Of a stretch of 64,000 nucleotides of DNA, positions 48,006-59,687 are shown in pieces. This DNA is from Leucaena leucocephala. Its lineage: Eukaryota > Streptophyta > Magnoliopsida > Fabales > Fabaceae. The notes beneath the pieces were generated by a model that ran no database searches, had not been told where the DNA came from, and worked only from the letters and a program-made list of their open reading frames with translations. The stretch lies in NCBI GenBank assembly GCA_037074615.1, contig CM073535.1, forward strand, positions 10,269,001 through 10,333,000, written 5' to 3'. Numbering within the stretch: position 1 is the first letter of the stretch; each line of letters opens with the position of its first letter. The translations under genes were made by a program, and so were the position numbers.

Positions 48006-49930
48006 TGAAACATCCTACTTTTACCCTTTCAAAGTATGTGTTCGGAAGCATATTTAACTAGCGGAAGTATTACTTTGACCCCAAAATTAAAACTTTTCAA
48101 CTTGGACATCAGTTACTACTTATTGTTCATTTCTTTCTTTAATTCTCATAACCATGCATTAACTTATCTCTTGGCTTCTCATACATTCATATGCATCATA
48201 TAAATGTACCATAACTATCCTATTCATTTCCATTGCATAAATTTGTACATCATACATCATTTAAATAGATAGGATAAACATACATCACGTTAGAGCTACA
48301 ATTTCTCTGCTTTCTTTCTTCCATTATTTAGCTTTCCTTCAAGCATAAGTCTTCTATCGTTGTTCACTTAGCATGGTTGGTAGGAGGGTGAGATTCTAGG
48401 AAATTTCAGTAGCAAACATTACCACTTACATATGCAAGATGGATATTAATGCATCATATGTCAATTTACTTAAACTTCTTTAATTAGTGACATGGAATTA
48501 TTTTTTATGATTGGGGTAAAAATGCATGGCCATGGGAAAATATTATACACAACACTTTAAACATCATTTATCATGTGACAACATCATTTAATCATCACAT
48601 ACATATCAACACATAAGCATACCAAATCAAGCACATAAAGGAGTAAGTCCACTCCCTTGTACTTAAGCTTTCACTCTTGATCTTGAACTTGCTCCCTAGT
48701 CTTTTCAACCATGTGACTTTTTGTTAACATTATCCCAACATCCTCTTGGATGTCTCAAAATCCTAAACACATTCATATTCATCACATAACTTATTAGGAT
48801 CATGATCTTACACCAAGTGGAAAACCAGCTTACAACACTTACTTTTTCTTATTTTAGGATTAGTGTTCTAGCTTTATGACAATTATCATCTTATACCAAT
48901 CCCACACAATTTTTCATGAGAAGTCTAAACATGATCTTGGATTTATTAAACTCATGCTCCTTCCCCTGTACAGTGCCCGGTGACATGCATACTTGGTGCC
49001 AAAATGCCACTTTTGATTCCAATCCTTTCAACCTTACTTCCTTAACTTAGATTCACATAATTTTTCATTCTAGATGCCTTAGAAGAATAAGAATAATTTA
49101 AATCATGTCCTAGATGTAAAAATCATGCAATTCCATCAAACACAAGCTACACCTACTTGAATCTTAGATATTCTAACTTGTTGCCTCAATTTCTAACATA
49201 ATCTCTTCCTTTCTCACTCGATTCAGATCACAATTAGCATCATGAATGGGAGGAGAATATAATTTCTAAACACATAATATAACAGTTAAACCTCCCAATT
49301 ATAAGCTTAAGGATATAGGAAGAGATGTTACCTTTGATTCTTGTTTGATCGACTCTTGAACTTTCTTGATCTTGGCTTGAGATTTTATTTTGCAAGAGCT
49401 TCCCTTAGTCTTCAAAGGGGTGCCAAGTTTTTGTCCAAGGAGATATTTATAGGCTTTAGGATGTATGAATGAAGGGCCAAGATTAAATCTGGAACTATAT
49501 AGATCAATAGCCAATATTGCTTCTTGTACTTTACTTGCCCACTAAGCTAAAGTGACATCATCATGCTAGGCGGCATGCTAAATGGTATCATCTCATAAGA
49601 GAAGAGGTTTTGAGAAAAATCCAATCTAAACTAGTCAGTCTAGTACCAACATAGTCAGATTTTCCAAAAGCTAGACTACTTTTTAATCAATTTTTTATGA
49701 GATTCCATATGTTTTATGACATTAGATCCAGTGTCTAGATTTTGTTTGCCTTCGACATTCTTAGACTAGGTATAAGAGAAGCCTTATAAATTATCAAACT
49801 GATATTGGTTGACTTTTACTCACTATAATACCCTCAGGGGTGTTATTACCTTTTTACACTTTATCAGCATATTCCCTTACCTTGTTCAACTATTCCTGTA
49901 GCCCTGTTTGTCATTTTGACTTGGGTTAAA
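48006..49930 (-). mobile_element. LTR fragment, family B-like (3' part)
   Basis: It begins TGAAACATCC (the 3' terminus of the LTR at 34960, reversed) and is collinear with family B LTRs: GGTGAGATTCTAGG...AGTAGCAAACATTACC near 48390 matches 19327-19360. No primer-binding site lies below 48006. The match fades near 49930, so the 5' part is lost. Confidence 0.7.
49443..49452 (-). promoter_or_regulatory. LTR TATA box (LTR fragment 48006-49930)
   Basis: CTATAAATAT on the minus strand. Confidence 0.5.
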
Positions 49931-50382
49931 TGACCCTGCCATGCTATAATTGCTGCTTAGATGTGATGCCATGAAGAAAGTAGAAAAACAGTTATGGAAG
50001 GAGGAATGATGGAAAATATGAGGGTAGGTTATGGATAGGGTGTGGAGAGAATGTTAGAGTACTACTTCTTTGTATTATGTTAAAAACTAGCCTCCTTATC
50101 TCCTGTCGCTTCCCTCTCCTTTTAAAGTCAGGTTAACCTAATAAAAAATATGTAGCATCACTGATTCCCTGTGAACGTAGGAAAGCTTCCTAGAAGAAGT
50201 AAGTCGCGACCTATGGACACTTTGGTCACGACTGAAGTACACAGAGACTGCCATCCTTGATTTGGCTCTCTTTGTCTTGTGATCTCTTTTCTGCTCATAT
50301 TAATCCTTAGTTTTCCTCCAAAATACCTGCAATTCAACATCAAAGCTCACTATAGAAACCATACACAATTTGTGTCCTATCA
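49931..50382 (-). mobile_element. Athila-type LTR fragment
   Basis: The minus strand starts TGATAGGACACAAATTGTG at 50382, like TGATAGAATGCAAATTGTA of the E5 3' LTR at 56285, and shares the following GAGCTTTGATGTTGAATTGCA block. GTCGCGAC and GTCACGACT motifs lie at about 50202 and 50227. The left boundary is uncertain; AATCC (50383) may be a TSD base set but I found no partner. Confidence 0.5.
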
Positions 50383-50994
50383 AATCCCAATTCCAACAGG
50401 TTCATGAATGATAAAAGAAGATAAGGAAGCATGAAGAGAAGTTAGGGATTGGATAGTAAAAATGTTATATGAAGAATTGTGATATGTAATGATGTTATAT
50501 TACATGCTTGAGCAACAATGTTGATGATGTAATAAAAGATAGTAAATGATGCAACAAATGTATGAAATTTGACAGACACTTAGTTAACAGCTCAAACTTT
50601 GTTTTGACACTAAGAACACCTTATTTTGATGTCTATACAAAGATAATGAATTTTCCAAAGTTAGGGACCATAATCTCTTTTTAGAATTTTTGACTAAATG
50701 AATAGTAAACTTTGACGATTAAATTGTATTGACTGATTAAGCATTTGGTCAGGAAACTATTTTTTCTTTAAATTTCAAGATTTATCTTCACGTATCTTTT
50801 TGAACTACTTCATTTTAATTTTTCTAAAATTAATTATGGTTTTTCGAAGTTCATCGCCAAATATAGAATATCATATAAATGGTACTCGAGAAGAATAAAA
50901 ATTGTAGATTTAGCTAATAGACTTCCAAGGTCGTGTAAGTAGTTTTAAATTCTACCAAATGGTCCCTAAGACGTACGAAAGTAATGATGTTTCA
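50383..50994 (+). mobile_element. LTR fragment, family B-like (3' end)
   Basis: Matches 62380-62993 (CCAATCC, GGTTTATGAATGATGAAAG, then the common 3' end) and ends AATGATGTTTCA. It is followed by only 177 bp before the next LTR, so it and 51172-54180 are probably the two LTRs of one plus-strand element that lost nearly all its inside. Confidence 0.65.
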
Positions 50995-51171
50995 AAAGTA
51001 AATAAGAAGTTCTATTACTTAATTATTGTTAATAGATAGTTGTTAGACTTTAAATTAGAAGAACATAATGTCTCAAAGGCAACCCAAAAACAAAGTCATG
51101 AAACAATCAAGCATATAAAGGAAATATGTCCAGAGCTATATGACTAAGGTATGAATTAAATTTTGAGGACT
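50995..51171 (+). mobile_element. Residual internal sequence between two LTR fragments
   Basis: 177 bp ending ATTAAATTTTGAGGACTGG, the block that precedes the polypurine tract in E1 and E2. The primer-binding site, the polypurine tract and the first bases of the next LTR are deleted. Confidence 0.55.
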
Positions 51172-52586
51172 GGTAGAGGAGGAAAGAAGAGATTGTGACG
51201 ATGATCAAAAGAAAACATAATGGTTAGAGAATGTTTAAGTTAGAAAAAGGAAAGGAATAGTAAAGGTATAAAGGGAAAGACATTAGGGAACTGACAAAAC
51301 CCCGGAAGGATTTCTATGGGAAGAATTATTCATATTTTAGTGAATTTTGATAGGAGTTCGAGAGCGCCTGATATCTGGATCATAAGAATTAAGCAGTAGG
51401 CAAGTTGGGCCTAAGTAGACCCAAAAAGGTGCCAAAGATGGGCCTAAAATGTCATTCAACAGGTTTGTGGGGCCCAATAAACTGAAACAGTAATTTAGTA
51501 AAGTTCAGGAAAAAAACAAGTACCGAGTTATAGTTATAACTGCAAAATTGATTGGATAGGGGAAGTTATCAGATATTTATAAATATCTATTTAAGAAATG
51601 TTCCACAGGTAAATAATACCATTGGAACACATGGAAATTATTGGATTAAAGGACAATCTAATAATTTAGGAGAAACCCCATTATATAGTACAAGATTGTA
51701 CATAATTGGACAGAATATATTGGATTACTCTAAAATAATCTATAAGCTTCGAGAGCATGAGATGGCATCAGAGGTGTCCTTATGGGACCCACCAAGAAGC
51801 CATATGGCACTTAGCTTTGAGAAAAAGAAATGTTAAATATATTCCAAAGAAATCTTGGCCACTCCACTTGATAAAGTAAAAACATGAGGGGCAATCTCAA
51901 CTGTGCATTTCAAATAATGCACTGCACTCTTCCAGAAGTCCTGAGTCACCATGTGAGGTTCCATAGATGGACCCACATATTGAGAGGATAAGGGAAAAGA
52001 AGTTTGATCCAAGTATTTAAGAAAATATAATATTAACAAAGAGATAGAGCATGAATAAGTCATAAACCAATTAATTAGAAGCCTGATGAAGGGATTGAGA
52101 TAATTTAATCAGTTAAACCAATTCAAAAGTCAAAGAAGGCTACTGGAAAAGTTAACTAAAGTCAAGGAATACCCTGATAAAGTATGAAAAGGCGATAAGG
52201 CTCCCAGAGTTATTAAAGTGAATAAAGCTAAACTAAGGGCATTTTGTTAATTTTTCAATAGAACAATAATTAAATTTATACCCATTCTAAGAATGTCAGT
52301 GGTAGGAAAAATCCAAATACTGAATTTAATGTTAGAATACATATTATGGAATCTTAGAAAAACTAGATTCAGAAAACAATTTGCTTTTTGGGAAATTAGA
52401 CTGATATGGTTCCAGGTAAAACTGAAATTTTCCTACACACTACTTCTTGTTGGAATTGCGCCAACTATTTGCATATGTGTCCTTGATGATGTCATCTCTT
52501 TCTTGGCAGGAATGTTTTATTAAAGATAATCAATCTTGATCTTACATTCTAAAATGATCTTGGCGATCCATTTCCTTAGATTTTCC

Positions 52587-52596
52587 CTATAAATAT
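52587..52596 (+). promoter_or_regulatory. LTR TATA box (LTR 51172-54180)
   Basis: CTATAAATAT, 1.4 kb into the LTR. Confidence 0.5.
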
Positions 52597-53084
52597 CCCT
52601 TTCAACTTCACATATGATGTCCTGCATAAGAAACATGAGGAAACTCTGGCCAAATGAAAACTCTAGCAATCCAAGGGACCTAGGGTTCGAGCTAGCTATA
52701 AATTAAGATAAGTAATCTATCCTAGCTTAATTTACTTCAATTTAGGATTTTAGTGGATGAATTTTAAGTTATCCTCTCGGACATATTACTGCCTGAAACT
52801 GAAACTATACATGAAATAGAAGGAATGAATCAAAGTTAGAGACATGGAATTAAGACATAGACAAGCTTAAATTAGTGTTTATACCTTGAATTGTGTAACC
52901 TTGGATTTATCACTTTGAGAGGCCTTTTGGCCAGAGTTGGAACTGAATCAGGGGAGTTGATTTTGATGTTTTGATTCTTCCATTGATTCCAGAAGTCAAA
53001 ATTGTATGGGATTGAGTCAAGGGATTTTTTAAAAAAAAAACCTTATTGCCACAGTTCTCTTCTGTCTAGTACCCCAATAAGGAC

Positions 53085-53140
53085 TTAGAATTTGTTGATT
53101 TTGACTTCATATTAGAATTTGTTGATTTTGACTTCATATT
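53085..53140. repeat. 27-bp tandem duplication
   Basis: TAGAATTTGTTGATTTTGAC... starts at 53087 and again at 53114, nearly perfect: a recent local duplication within the LTR. Confidence 0.85.
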
Positions 53141-54185
53141 TAGATTCTTTGGGCAAAATTGTTTAGGATATGATCAAGGCACAATTTAATTCAAAAGGTG
53201 AGATAATTAATTGAAATTAGAGAAAGTTAGAGGTTTATCTGCTTAGGAAATTGAACCAAGTTTAGAGTTGATTTACTTAAGCTATAATATGAACATTATT
53301 ATGCTATGGTAGGCCTTGATAATTATGATAAAGTGGACTATAAAGAGGTAGTGAATTTATACCTAAACTTGTATGCTTGATGCTTGAGTGTTGTTATTGT
53401 GTTGTTAGCTTGACTCGATTATGTGAAGCATGTATAATTGAGTAATCTATTTTTCTATTTAAGCTATGTGCATATTTTATAAGTAAAAAGCATGGAAGCA
53501 TATCATCACACAAGCATGATCTAGTAAGCAAGCATGTTTAACATTTAGCATATAGTTGCATATATTATTTATGTTATCGTTTGCAATCATACATAGAAAT
53601 TTCATCCCTTTTCGTGACACCGCCATACCAATAGGACATTCACGTGATGGAGGAGATGATGTTACATAAAGAGATGATTAGGGATTAAGTAGCATGATTG
53701 ATATGTGATCTATGTATGATTATAATTTGTAAAAAAAGTTATATATTCAGAATATGGCAATAATTTGTATCTACCTAGGAAAAATATTAGACGATCAAAT
53801 AAATGTATAATATTTTATATGATGATATTAGGCATGCTAATTTTTAATTTTATATAAAGAACTCTATGATTGGATGATTGTACGTGGAGAAACAATTTTT
53901 CAAATTTAAGGGACCAAATATGGAAATAGGAAAAATTAACTAAATAAATAGTAAAATTTGTACATTTACTGGTGTTTACTCAATGAGGGCGTGATTAACA
54001 ACTCATTTTTCCCTTAAAAAGAGTTAAGTTAGCTTTACTTAGCAACTCGAACTACTTCATTTTGATCTTTTTAGAATTAATTATGACTTTTCAATTAGGT
54101 TACCTGTATGGAATTTACACAATGAATAGTACTTGAGAAAGTAAACTTTGAAATTGTGTAATTTGACTTCAATGACTTTAAAGCA

Positions 54186-55018
54186 GATGCTCCAAGAGAA
54201 TTCTCACTCTTTCACAAGAGAGTTATACCAAGAAGATACTTGATCGATTAAATACGTGTGAATGTAATCCCATGGATATCCTTATAGCTACTGGAGTGGC
54301 CTTAAGTTTAAACACATGTCCCAAAATTGAATTAATCAAAAAGAAAATGATAAAAGTTCCATATGCCAGTTCTATTGGTAGCCTGATATATGCAATGATA
54401 TGTACAAGGCCAGATATTTGTTATGTGGTGAGGCTGGTTAGTGATTCTAGTCCAACCTTGGTAAGAAATACTGAAAAGCAGTGAAGAGGATCCTAAGATA
54501 CTTAAAGGGAACAATTGACTATGCATTGTGTTATCAAGGAAGCAATCTGTACCTAGTCAGATACTTTGATGCTGATATAAGTGATAAGGAAGAGCGAAGA
54601 TCAATTTTAGGATACACCTTCTTACTTAACAATATCGCCATATGTTGGAGTAGCAAGAAGCATACGTGTATTACGTTACACTCTATGGAAGTTGAGTTTA
54701 TGGCATGCACTACAGAAATTCAAGAGGCAATTTAGCTAAAGAGATTTATCGAATACATAGGATTTGGGAATGAGAGTACTAATCCAATATTGATACACTC
54801 TGACAACACTGCAGCTATAGCCTACACTAAAGACCCTAAGTCTCAAACAAGACTAAGCACATTGATATGAAGTATAACTTTGTGAGAGATTATATACACA
54901 TAAAATTATAAATGTACAATACATTTCAACCAAGTGTTTGGTAACAGACCCCTAACTAATCCAATAGGTAAAGAAACATTTGAGAAACATGTAAAAGCCA
55001 TTGGCATGCGTAAAATGT
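54186..55018 (+). pseudogene. Ty1/copia RT end and RNase H relic
   Basis: C-terminal part of a copia polyprotein. LSQESYTKKILDRL and NPMDILIATG (54210-54290), VPYASSIGSLIYAM and CTRPDICYVV (54350-54430) form the RT thumb region. After a frameshift near 54484 the frame continues with KRILRYLKGTIDYALCYQG and the RNase H part: FDADISDKEERRS, where copia proteins have an Asp-Ala-Asp-Trp block, then SMEVEFMA, and ILIHSDNTAAIAYTKDPK after a stop at 54735. The polyprotein end (NPIGKETFEKHVKAIGMRKM) is at about 54960-55018. No gag, protease, integrase or LTR pair was found around it. It abuts the cut end of the LTR at 54180. Confidence 0.88.
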
Positions 55019-55460
55019 AAAGTTATATACCTCAAAGTAATTGTATGGTATACTATGATAGTCCATTATTGAGGTAGAACACATTCCTTAAGCTTTTCTC
55101 CATTTCTTCTTATAAATTAACTTTGAAGTTAGTGTAATGATTTCTCCACGAGTTATCCTACGTGATACGTATTTCATTGATGCACGAGAATCTCTTTGAT
55201 GTCCCTTTCTAATAGCCAGAGGTGTTACTCTTGTTTTAACACTTATAGGGTGACATTGAACTAAAAAATACTTCCAAGGTAACATTGCTCTTGTGTGACG
55301 ACTTCTAAAACAATATTGGATGTTAACCGAACATATAAATAGAAAAATTGTCTAAAAAATGTTTGTTTCAACCTTATCTACTCACATTAATTTTGGGCAC
55401 CCTTTTCTATTTAAAATACCATAACATATTTAGATAATATACAAAAATATGTGGAATTAA
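55019..55460. other. Sequence after the copia relic, unassigned
   Basis: About 440 bp. It may include the copia element's 3' untranslated region or LTR start, but no terminal TG...CA pair could be matched. No gene is seen. Confidence 0.4.
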
Positions 55461-55469
55461 AGAGATTAA

Positions 55470-55775
55470 GGGTTATATAGCACCCAATATTATTATCTTC
55501 TTTATCATATGATTCTAGTATTTTAATATTATTTTTGGTACAATTTTACCCATAATCTTTTTAGGGTATAATTCCAGACATAATCTTTTCAATTTGGTAC
55601 AATTATTGGTACTTGATAAATAAGGTTATGTGTAAAATTGCACTAAATTAAAAAGATTATGGGTAAAATTGCACCAAATTAAAATAGATTATGGGTAAAA
55701 TTACACAACAAATAAGATTAGGATACTAAATGCATATAAAAAAATAAGATTAAGATATTAGGTACTACATAACCC
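55470..55775. mobile_element. Foldback MITE, probable Mutator type
   Basis: 306 bp, imperfectly self-complementary over its whole length. GGGTTATATAGCACCCAATA at the left pairs with TATTAGGTACTACATAACCC at the right, and the centre pairs CAATTTTACCCATAATC with GATTATGGGTAAAATTG. It is flanked by AGAGATTAA (55461-55469) and AAAGATTAA (55776-55784), a 9-bp direct repeat with one mismatch. A 9-bp TSD is the mark of Mutator-like transposases. It has no coding capacity. Confidence 0.6.
55624..55712. repeat. 31-bp repeat GATTATGGGTAAAATTGCACC
   Basis: Starts at 55624, 55655 and 55687, inside the right half of the foldback. Reverse-complement relatives (GGTGCAATTTTACCC-like) occur at 55540-55570 and three times at 55908-55985. 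Confidence 0.7.
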
Positions 55776-55784
55776 AAAGATTAA

Positions 55785-56000
55785 TATCACAAAATTATAT
55801 ATATATTAATAAAATTTTATACTATATTATTGATAAAAAAATTGGGTTAAGATATATCCAATACCTTTAAGTATTTTGTAGAAGCATTTAGCACCCTAAA
55901 GTAAGTTTTAGTGCAATTTTGCCCTTGTAATATTTTTAGGTGCAATTTTATCTTTGTAGTATTTTTTTAGGTGCAATTTTACCCTCTTCATTAATTACCA
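55785..56000. other. AT-rich stretch with GTGCAATTTTRCCC repeats
   Basis: Three diverged copies of GTGCAATTTT(G/A)CCCT with TAGTATTTTTTTAG spacers. No gene. Confidence 0.5.
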
Positions 56001-56285
56001 AAATACTGTTAAGGTGCAAATCCTAGCAGTACGAATCCTACTTGAGTCATTCTCTATTTCACATTGGGTCCTTGATTCTCCACGAAAACACTTGCAATTC
56101 AAAATCAAAGCTCATTGTAAAAGCCTAACTAAGCTAATTTACCATTTAACCCCTTTAATTAGCACATTGACATTCACAATCATGTATTACCACAAAAGCA
56201 CAATTATAGGCATAAAATGAATGGTAAACTTCCCATAAAACCCTTAAAAATGTCAAAGAAACCATATACAATTTGCATTCTATCA
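56001..56285 (-). mobile_element. E5 3' LTR, 5' part (Athila-type)
   Basis: On the minus strand it starts TGATAGAATGCAAATTG at 56285, directly after a polypurine tract, and matches the fragment ending at 50382. The far end of the LTR could not be placed. Confidence 0.6.
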
Positions 56286-56310
56286 ATTCCCCCATACTTA
56301 AACCTTTGTA
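56286..56310 (-). promoter_or_regulatory. E5 polypurine tract
   Basis: The minus strand carries AAGTATGGGGGAAT immediately before the LTR start. Confidence 0.65.
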
Positions 56311-58019
56311 CCCCTAAACAAAGAAATAAATCACACATCAGCTAATGCTAGTAAATCAGAGATAACAACATAAACCACAGTGAACCCTTAAAACAAGAAA
56401 TTCACCATCTTTTGGGAATATAAAAATGACAATATGAGCAATGCCAAGTAATTAAGTACTAAATTGAAATCAACATTAACTGTATGAGTGCAATAGATTT
56501 TCTATAAGGATGTAAGTGTGTAGCTCTCTATCTCCTCTCATTGTTAGGGTTCTTTCACTCAAATTAAAATCGGTAAACAACCTACCATATACTTGTAATG
56601 GCTTTCAATCTCCTCAACTATACAACACTTATGCAAAGAATCAAAAGTTCTTTTAAGGGTGAAACAATTAAGATATGGAGGCAAAGGGAAAACATAAAAT
56701 TGAGTGTCTTAATTAAAGATTATGCAAGTCAAATTTCATCTAAATACGCCAAACCATATCCTTCTATTACATAGAATGCTTATTTCTCTTTTTTTCCTTT
56801 ACTATATCTTCTTGACAATGCTATACAATTCTCTATTTTTTTAAATAAAAACTTATAGACAATACTTCTACAAGCTCCTTGAAGGTTATATGGGTTTAAG
56901 TAAAAAGATGAACTTGACTTGATTATAACAAAATTTAGACACAAGCAAAAATGAGATAATAATATAATAGCAATGAAGGTCCAATAGGTAAACAATTAAT
57001 CACAATTGATGGCTTGTATTTAGGCCAAAGGTTAGAAATGAATGCCTCTATCATATTTAATAACATAAATGCGCAAGGAGTTTTCAACTCAAAGCCAAGA
57101 TAAGTTCTAGAGGATATAAACTAATTGAGTAATCACTCAATATAGGAATTAAGGCTCAGAATCCTTCCCACTAAGGTTTTCATCTAAATTGCTCATACAC
57201 TAAAGTCTCACCCAATGTTCATTATTCACTAGGCATTACAACACTTATCACAACTAAAAATCCTCTTAAATAATGATTTAAAAGTTCAAAAGTAATCACT
57301 CAAAATCATGTAATAATCCCAAGTTTAACAGTAAAAACTTAAATGTTTCCAATTCCATTTCAAAGATTTTCAAAAAATTCAAGTGTGATCATAATTTCAA
57401 TAAAAAAATTATGCAAAACAATTAGAAACAATAAGGTAATGAATCACTTATACAATACCTTAGTAGTTCAAAAGGAATCCTTCTATACAGCATTGCACAA
57501 GGAAAAGAGAAGATAAATGGATATTTTTGCATTCTAGTCATGACTACAGGTCATGACCAAATTTCACAGTGAGTGTTTGCTCTTAACTTACACGTATGGT
57601 CATGACCTCACTACACGTAAGTCATGACTCCTTTTCACAGAGAGCCTATAAAATTTAGAATTCCATCCTAGGTCATGACTAATTTTCATAGAGGCTACCA
57701 ATTGATAATTTTCAATGCCCAAAACAATTTTTACACTAAACCCACTTTAGTAAACAACAAAACAATTTAAAATGGGGGTATAATTTGTAGCAATTCATCA
57801 AACATTAAGATCAACATAAAAATATTTTATGATGAAAGATTAGATTTATAAAATTTTTTGGCATTCTTAGTCCAGAAGCATAAACATCTCTCCCACACTT
57901 AAACTTGATAGTGTCCTCACTATCAACAGAGCTACATAAACATAATCGCAATAGTGAAGCAATGAGAATCAAGACATATATTTTAAGCAAGAGCAATAAC
58001 AACAATGATATGTTTAGTC
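56311..58019 (-). mobile_element. E5 sequence between pol and 3' LTR
   Basis: 1.7 kb, the place where Athila-type elements can carry an envelope-like ORF. I see no open frame or membrane segment that would support one here. A second GTGTGGGAGAG purine run at about 57886 follows the end of pol. Confidence 0.55.
57535..57680. repeat. Cluster of five RGTCATGACY palindromes
   Basis: At about 57535, 57549, 57598, 57621 and 57671, three followed by a TTTCACAGNGAG-like or TTTCATAGAG block. Related GTCGCGAC/GTCACGAC copies lie at 50202-50235. Confidence 0.6.
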
Positions 58020-59687
58020 ATCAATATCCATCTTAATTACAACATCATGCATCCCAAAATCGTAGACTTTAACAATTATGTAAGGTCCATCCTAGCTAGT
58101 TTTGAATTTACCATGTTTGATCTTAAACCTAGCTTGGTACCTTAACACTCTGTCAACCTCTTTAAACCTCTTCCTAAGAATATGAGCATTATGGATTAAT
58201 TTTGTCCTAAGTTTATAGATTTCAGATCTACTATAGGCATCTAATCTCTTCTAAATCTTGGATTTGCAATAACCTCTCTGAACTAGCTTCTAGAAGTTCC
58301 TCATTGCAAGCTTTCACTGCCCAAAATGCTTTATGCTCAATTTCCACAGATATATCACAAGCTTTCCTAAAAATTGTCCTATATGAAGACATGCCTAGAA
58401 GAGTTTTAAAAGTTATTTTGTACACCCATAAAGCATTGTCTAATCTTAAGTTCCAATTCTTATTGGAAGGCTTAACAATCCTTTCTAGAATATGCTTTAT
58501 TTCCTTATTGGAAAGATCTACTAGACCATTGGTTTAAGAGTGGTATGGGGTTGGGACTTTATGAGTTACACCATATTTTTTCAATAAGTTGTTGATTAAC
58601 TTATTGCAAAAATGGGTGCATTGATCACTAATTAACGCTTTAGGTATTCCAAATCTACTAAAGATGTGAGACCTTAGAAATTTGGAGACTGTTTGAGCAT
58701 CATCTAGTCTCGTAGGAATTGCCTCTTCCTACCTAGATAAATAGTCTATAACTAAAAGAATGTAATTAAATCCTGTTGAAGGTGGAAAAGGTCCCATGAA
58801 ATCTTTTCCCCATACATCAAAACCCTCACAAAATGAATAGGTTCTTGCGACATCTCATGCCATTTACTAATCCCCCCAAATCTTTAACATCTATAAGAGG
58901 TTCTACAAAACTCAAAGGCATCTTTGAAAAGGGAAGGCTAATAGAAAGAGGATTTATGAACCCTACGTACAGTCATTTCCCTCTAAAATGACCTCAACAA
59001 ACCCATGAATGGCAACCTTCTAAAACTGATTTGTGATCTTGTTTAGGAACACGTCATCTTAATACTTGATCAGAGCACAACTTTCACAGAAAAGGTTTAT
59101 GCCAAATAAAGTATTTTGATTCACTCTTGATCTTTTAAGCCTGAAATTTAGACAAATGAGATGGAATTAGGTCATTTTCAATGAAATTAGCTAAATGAGC
59201 ATACCAAGGTTCCATAACAGTAACCAAACAAAGAGACTGATCAGGTAAAGAATTACAAACAAAATTATAACTAAGTACTCCCCTTGTCTCCGTCGATCTC
59301 TCATCTCTATATCGAACTCTTGAAGCAGTAGCATCTATCGGAGAAGTCTTGGTTTAGACTGTGGCTTTTTAAACAACTTTATAGCAACATGGTCAATGTA
59401 TATAATCACTTCAGCACTCAAAAGATAAGATATAAATTTATAAAGTGTAAACACAATGGCAAAGAGTTCATTTTCAGTGGTAGTGTAGTTCTTTTGAGCA
59501 CTATCTAATGTCTTAGAAGCATATGAAATGACTTTAGATAGCTTACCATCTTTATGTCCTATAAGCATATGAAATGACTTTAGAAATCTTACTATCTTTC
59601 TATCTTAACATTGTACCTATAGCTTTATTTGATGCATCACATGAAAGCTCAAAATCTAAATGCCAATTAGGTGCAACAAGTATAGGT
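58020..59687 (-). pseudogene. E5 RNase H and integrase relic, Athila-like
   Basis: Continues the pol relic of 62999-64000 across a solo LTR. RNase H region: LDFELSCDASNKAIGTMLR near 59650, then SKVISYASKTLDSAQKNYTT and ENELFAIVFTLYKF, SAEVIIYIDH (59568-59335). A 45-bp stretch around 59555-59605 is duplicated, repeating SKVISYA. The integrase follows after several frameshifts: a zinc-finger end FEFCRT...RFGGISK near 58890, core fragments around 58780 and 58550-58700, and a C-terminal block TFKTLLGMSSYRTIFRKACD, VEIEHKAFWAVKACNEELLE (58425-58231). A tail KRFKEVDRVLRYQARFKIKHG is near 58130. Very many stops; inactive. Confidence 0.85.

Larger units (their letters stand above)
51172..54180 (+). 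mobile_element. LTR fragment, family B-like (lacks both ends)
   Basis: It starts within the LTR (TGGTAGAGGAGGAAAG, about 30 bp from the usual start) and runs collinearly with 59688-62880 until CTTCAATGACTTTAAAG near 54180, where copia sequence takes over. The last roughly 110 bp are missing. Confidence 0.7.

Noticed and set aside
56311..58019. Envelope-like ORF of an Athila element
   Set aside because: No frame above about 65 codons, no convincing signal peptide or transmembrane segment in order; only the location would suit.
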